Positions 60,953 through 64,000 of a stretch of 64,000 nt of DNA are shown piece after piece. The position numbers and the translations under genes were made by a program. Source of the DNA: Rhododendron vialii (Eukaryota; Streptophyta; Magnoliopsida; Ericales; Ericaceae); NCBI RefSeq assembly GCF_030253575.1, contig NC_080568.1, forward strand, positions 35,397,501-35,461,500. The letters are read 5' to 3'. A model generated the notes under the pieces. It made no database searches. It saw only the letters and a program-made list of their open reading frames with translations, and was not told the DNA's origin. How positions within the stretch are numbered: the first letter of the stretch is position 1; every line of letters begins with the position of its first letter.

Positions 60953-61700
60953 TTTTTTTCCAAAATGGTGGGAGATTTCATTGATAGAAATAAGGATACA
61001 TACATCAGAGAGCTAGGGTTATCAAAAATTGAGACAATAACCAATACACTAAGTCTTAAAATCTAAAACCTCACAAACTAATATAGGGATCCCTTGATCA
61101 TCAACCAGCAATAACGTCTTAGATGAAGACAAGCCGGCATCGAAGATAGCCGGCAAACCCTCGCGACCATGGTAGCCACATGAGGCATTCCAACAACTAG
61201 ATCTCAAAACCAACTAATGAAATTCCAATAAAATCCATACGTATAAAACATTATTGGCCACCAGATTTGGGGAGACCAAGATCTGGGGTAGGAAAATTAG
61301 ACTGGAAGAGACCCAGTAAAGAGAAAACTCACTGACAAGAAACAATTCAAAAAAACCCTAGCCTCTCCACCAAGTCTCGATCCTTATCAGCCACACCGCC
61401 GACTCCTAACTCGCCAGATTTGTAGACTACAGGATGAGGAGGGAGAGAGAAAAAAATAAATGGGGGAGAGAGAAAAATGATCGGGGGAGGGGAGAGGGAG
61501 AGAAAAAAATAAACGGGGGAGGGGGGAGGCGGCCCTTCTCAAGCAGAACTCTAGCTGCAGGAAAAGTGTAGACAGAGAGGCTCTCAAAGAATCCCTTTCT
61601 CAAGCAGAGTCCTAGCCGCAGGAAAAGTGTAGACAAAGAGGCTCTCAAAGAATCGAAGGTCTCACACAGAAATTTTAAAATTTCAATGTCATCTGAGCTC
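60953..61700 (-). repeat. Possible retroposed remnant, minus strand
   Basis: The minus strand ends TTTCTATCAATGAAATCTCC then CACCATTTTGG and an A run (60954-60960 as T on plus), like the 3' tail of a LINE or retrocopy. The 5' part is purine-rich with a tandem duplication (next entry). No protein match recognised. Confidence 0.3.
61535..61655. repeat. ~62-bp tandem duplication
   Basis: TTCTCAAGCAGAACTCTAGC to GGCTCTCAAAGAATC is repeated with few changes (GCAGGAAAAGTGTAGACA in both). It follows a GGGGGAG/AGAGAGAAAAA-rich repeat at 61440-61535. Confidence 0.8.
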
Positions 61701-62098
61701 ATTCCATATCTTCCAAGTACTAGACTGATCAATCATCTTCGACAAGTATATATACTCGTCTCGAACATAATAAGTAGGAGTAACTGCTAGTAATAGTACT
61801 ATTTTCTCCCTGTTGTTTTTCCTAGTATTAGAAATTCAACTATTACTACTGGGTTAATTGGACTAATAATCCACTTTCTTTGTCTTATGTGAATTGGATA
61901 TCCAGGTAACTAAACTGCCAATATACGTATATATCCCTTGGTTCACGCCTAATTTTAAGAAGATTGAATTGTAAACTGCCAAGATTTTTTTAGTACCTAT
62001 ATATATAAAACATCTCGAATCTAATGCTTTGATCGATCACCACGTCAACCATTGAATTTGAGGTATATGGATCTCTAAGATGATGATGTGCTAGTGTG

Positions 62099-62108
<10 letters not shown>

Positions 62109-62171
<63 letters not shown>
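62109..62171. repeat. TA microsatellite
   Basis: About 30 TA units, preceded by a short TG run. Length is probably variable between individuals. Confidence 0.95.
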
Positions 62172-62176
<5 letters not shown>

Positions 62177-62465
62177 AAATCTATGATGTTGGACTGCCGG
62201 ACTACATTATGCATTTTGAATTATCAAATTACAGTACTTGATTTCCTTTTCTTTTAGCCAATACAAATTTCTTCACTGATGATAGATATATTTTGTCACG
62301 TACTTCAAAATCCACTAATGGAGGAGTAATTGATTGAATTTACAACTTTTCCCGTCTTAGGGTGTATGAGTTGATAGAATTTACAACATCACAAACGAAT
62401 GTATGTAGTAGTAGTAGTAGTTATAACAAATCTGACTAATTAATCCAACTAATCTTATTTACTCC

Positions 62466-62562
62466 ACTAACCTAGCTCAGTTGACCAGACCTCTTTATAT
62501 CAAAATTAGGAGGCTAAGAGTTTGAATCTATTCATCTGCATGTGAATGTTTTTTTTTTCCTT
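62466..62562 (+). repeat. tRNA-derived SINE
   Basis: A box CTAGCTCAGTTGACCAGA and B box AAGAGTTTGAATCTATTC about 45 nt on, followed by ATGTGAATG and a T run at 62551-62559. Strong resemblance to a tRNA 5' half. Confidence 0.6.
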
Positions 62563-63390
62563 TGACTTTTTCTTCCCTATGATAGACTAAATTCTGAGTG
62601 TTTTTTGTATTGGTTGAGTTGTTGAGTTTAGTAATAATCTCGTGAACTCTTACTATTAATTATGATAAAATTATTTCGTGTGTTAATTGAGTTATTGGGC
62701 TTAGTAATTATCTCGTGAACTCTCACGTACAATTGATTATGATATAATTATTTATTGTATTGTTTTAGTTGTTTCGCTTGGTAATTATTTTGTGGATTCT
62801 TACAATTGATATAGTGTTCTGAATTTGTATTTTATAATTGATTGAATACATGATGCAAATTAAAATAAAAAAAACCCTGGCACACGAGTAAGACGTGAGA
62901 GGCACATGCATTACGTAGATGCAGCTACCACTTAGCTTTTCTCGTGACATTGATTAAATTAAGTTAAATTAAATTAAATTGCCCACATCAGATTTTGTGA
63001 AGGAGACGAGTCACGAGATGCAGGCGAGATTATTGGGTTTTAGGGGAGACAGAGGAGACTGGAGACTTGACTTGTTGGAGTACCTAATCCTACTTTGGAT
63101 GATTGATTTGAAGAGACCAATTATACTCTAGTACTTACTTACTTACTTACTTTTACGGACATACTCCTACAGTCCTACCCTACTCTATCAGATTTTGTGA
63201 CTTTAATTACGTATTATTATTAGTATATATAAATCAGGAAATTAAAACATAATTAAGGCGCCCAATCGTTTTCTTGGTAGGCGTGTCGGTGCGATGAAGA
63301 GGATATATGCTCTCTCTTCTCGCTCGACAAACACCTAAAATCACCCTTTCTTTGATTTTCAACCACCACTTTACTCCTCCTTAATTCTCT
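62563..63390. other. Intergenic, promoter side of the last gene
   Basis: AT-rich with two diverged direct repeats (TTGAGTT..GGGTTTAGTAAT.ATCTCGTGAACTCTTAC type, near 62610-62665 and 62685-62735) and a TTACTTAC run near 63137. No gene seen. Confidence 0.4.
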
Positions 63391-63421
63391 CTCTCTCTCT
63401 CTCTCTCTTGCTCTCTCTCTC
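63388..63421 (+). repeat. CT microsatellite upstream of the last gene
   Basis: CT run about 170-200 bp before the start codon of the gene at 63589, probably in its 5' UTR. Confidence 0.8.
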
Positions 63422-63588
63422 CCCGCTGTATGTAGACTGTAGTAGTATCTCTCCCTATCTTTCCTCACACAAAACCCGGCTCCCCCACATTTGCCCAATT
63501 TGTCCGAGTCTGAGTCTCTGAGAGAGAGAAGATCGAGAGAGAGAGGCGGCGGAGTTTTGAGTGAGTGGTTGTTGATCTGAGTGAGGAA

Positions 63589-63696
63589 ATGGCAGTGGAT
63601 CCAAGGCAGGTTGTTGCTGGCTTCTTAACAGTGACCATGTTTGTAATGCTTGGAAACATGATCAAGAGGGACCATTTTGATACCACCGTTGAAGTA
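63589..63696 (+). CDS. First exon of a small unknown membrane protein (partial)
   Basis: ATG at 63589 in context GAAATGGC opens MAVDPRQVVAGFLTVTMFVM then LGNMIKRDHFDTTVEV, ending at a consensus donor GTAAGT after 63696. The segment from about residue 8 to 24 is a single hydrophobic helix followed by a basic KRDHF motif, so a short N-terminal anchor is likely. Downstream exons would lie beyond the window. I do not recognise the family. The long CT-rich leader resembles those of the other plus-strand genes here. Confidence 0.6.
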
Positions 63697-64000
63697 GTAA
63701 GTCCCAACCCCCCTCCACACTCTTCTTCCTTATCTCATTCACTCTCAACCTACTACTCCTCTCTTCTCATTTTCGATGCATTTGTTCAATCATGTTTTAC
63801 TCATTTGCTCCTCAACCCTCCTACTTCAATTTCGCTTTCATTCCTACTAGTATCTCGTTTCCCCAATTTCTTTCCCTGCATTTCTAGCAAGTAGTCTGAT
63901 ATTTACAGGTCTTTCCATATGATATGATCATTGCGTTTCCCTATCTATAGTGCCCAATGCGATAGGGAGAAGAAATTTAGTTGGTTCACTTTTTAGCGGA

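Noticed and set aside
61387-61732. Ser/Leu/Pro-rich minus-strand open frames
   Set aside because: Translation of low-complexity GA/GGGGGAG repeats and a tandem duplication.

Overview
The window is nuclear DNA of a eudicot plant. The genes have GT-AG introns, plastid transit peptides and plant-type families (CSLC glucan synthase, EXO70, GluTR-binding protein, plastid PGDH). Intergenic DNA is AT-rich, full of CT/GA microsatellites and packed with plant transposons (Ty1/copia, TRIM, Ty3/gypsy pieces, LINE 3' ends, SINEs, Stowaway, hAT and fold-back MITEs). The species cannot be fixed from sequence alone.

Genes, left to right: plastid D-3-phosphoglycerate dehydrogenase (7136-11493, +, 5 exons, 629 aa); spliceosomal SmE (12417-14746, -, 6 exons, 88 aa, convergent with PGDH); a cellulose-synthase-like C xyloglucan glucan synthase (24560-27487, +, 5 exons, 690 aa); a decayed NAC first exon lying in one arm of a long inverted repeat (34977-36560); glutamyl-tRNA reductase-binding protein (40212-43068, +, 5 exons, 335 aa); a one-exon EXO70 exocyst subunit (44075-46108, -, 677 aa); an unrecognised two-helix membrane protein (57318-57707, +, 129 aa); and the first exon of an unrecognised small membrane protein that runs off the right end (63589-, +). 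The genes belong to unrelated housekeeping pathways (serine synthesis, splicing, hemicellulose synthesis, tetrapyrrole control, exocytosis) and show no sign of acting as a cluster.

Mobile DNA dominates the rest. The best element is a complete Ty1/copia retrotransposon (47480-53368, - strand) with two 706-bp LTRs that differ at only about four sites, a 5-bp target duplication (ATTAC) and an unbroken 1298-codon gag-pol. It lies between EXO70 and a promoter-like segment near 55.0 kb, so it may sit inside a long 5'-UTR intron. Other elements with target duplications are a 1556-bp solo LTR (1632-3187, AGAGC), a 1449-bp TG..CA unit holding head-to-head gypsy integrase pieces (58505-59953, GTTAG), a hAT MITE (16670-17019, imperfect 8-bp duplication) and a Stowaway MITE (57806-58082, TA). 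A 767-bp TRIM (4166-4932) has two LTRs and a primer-binding site.

Most worth follow-up: (1) the ~640-bp-arm inverted repeat carrying NAC first-exon sequence, a candidate hairpin small-RNA locus; (2) the copia leader, which lacks a tRNA-type primer site but is complementary over 13 nt to the element's own LTR, suggesting a self-priming hairpin; (3) the gypsy-derived unit with inverted integrase halves inside intact element ends. Gene models were spliced by eye and the repeats aligned by eye.
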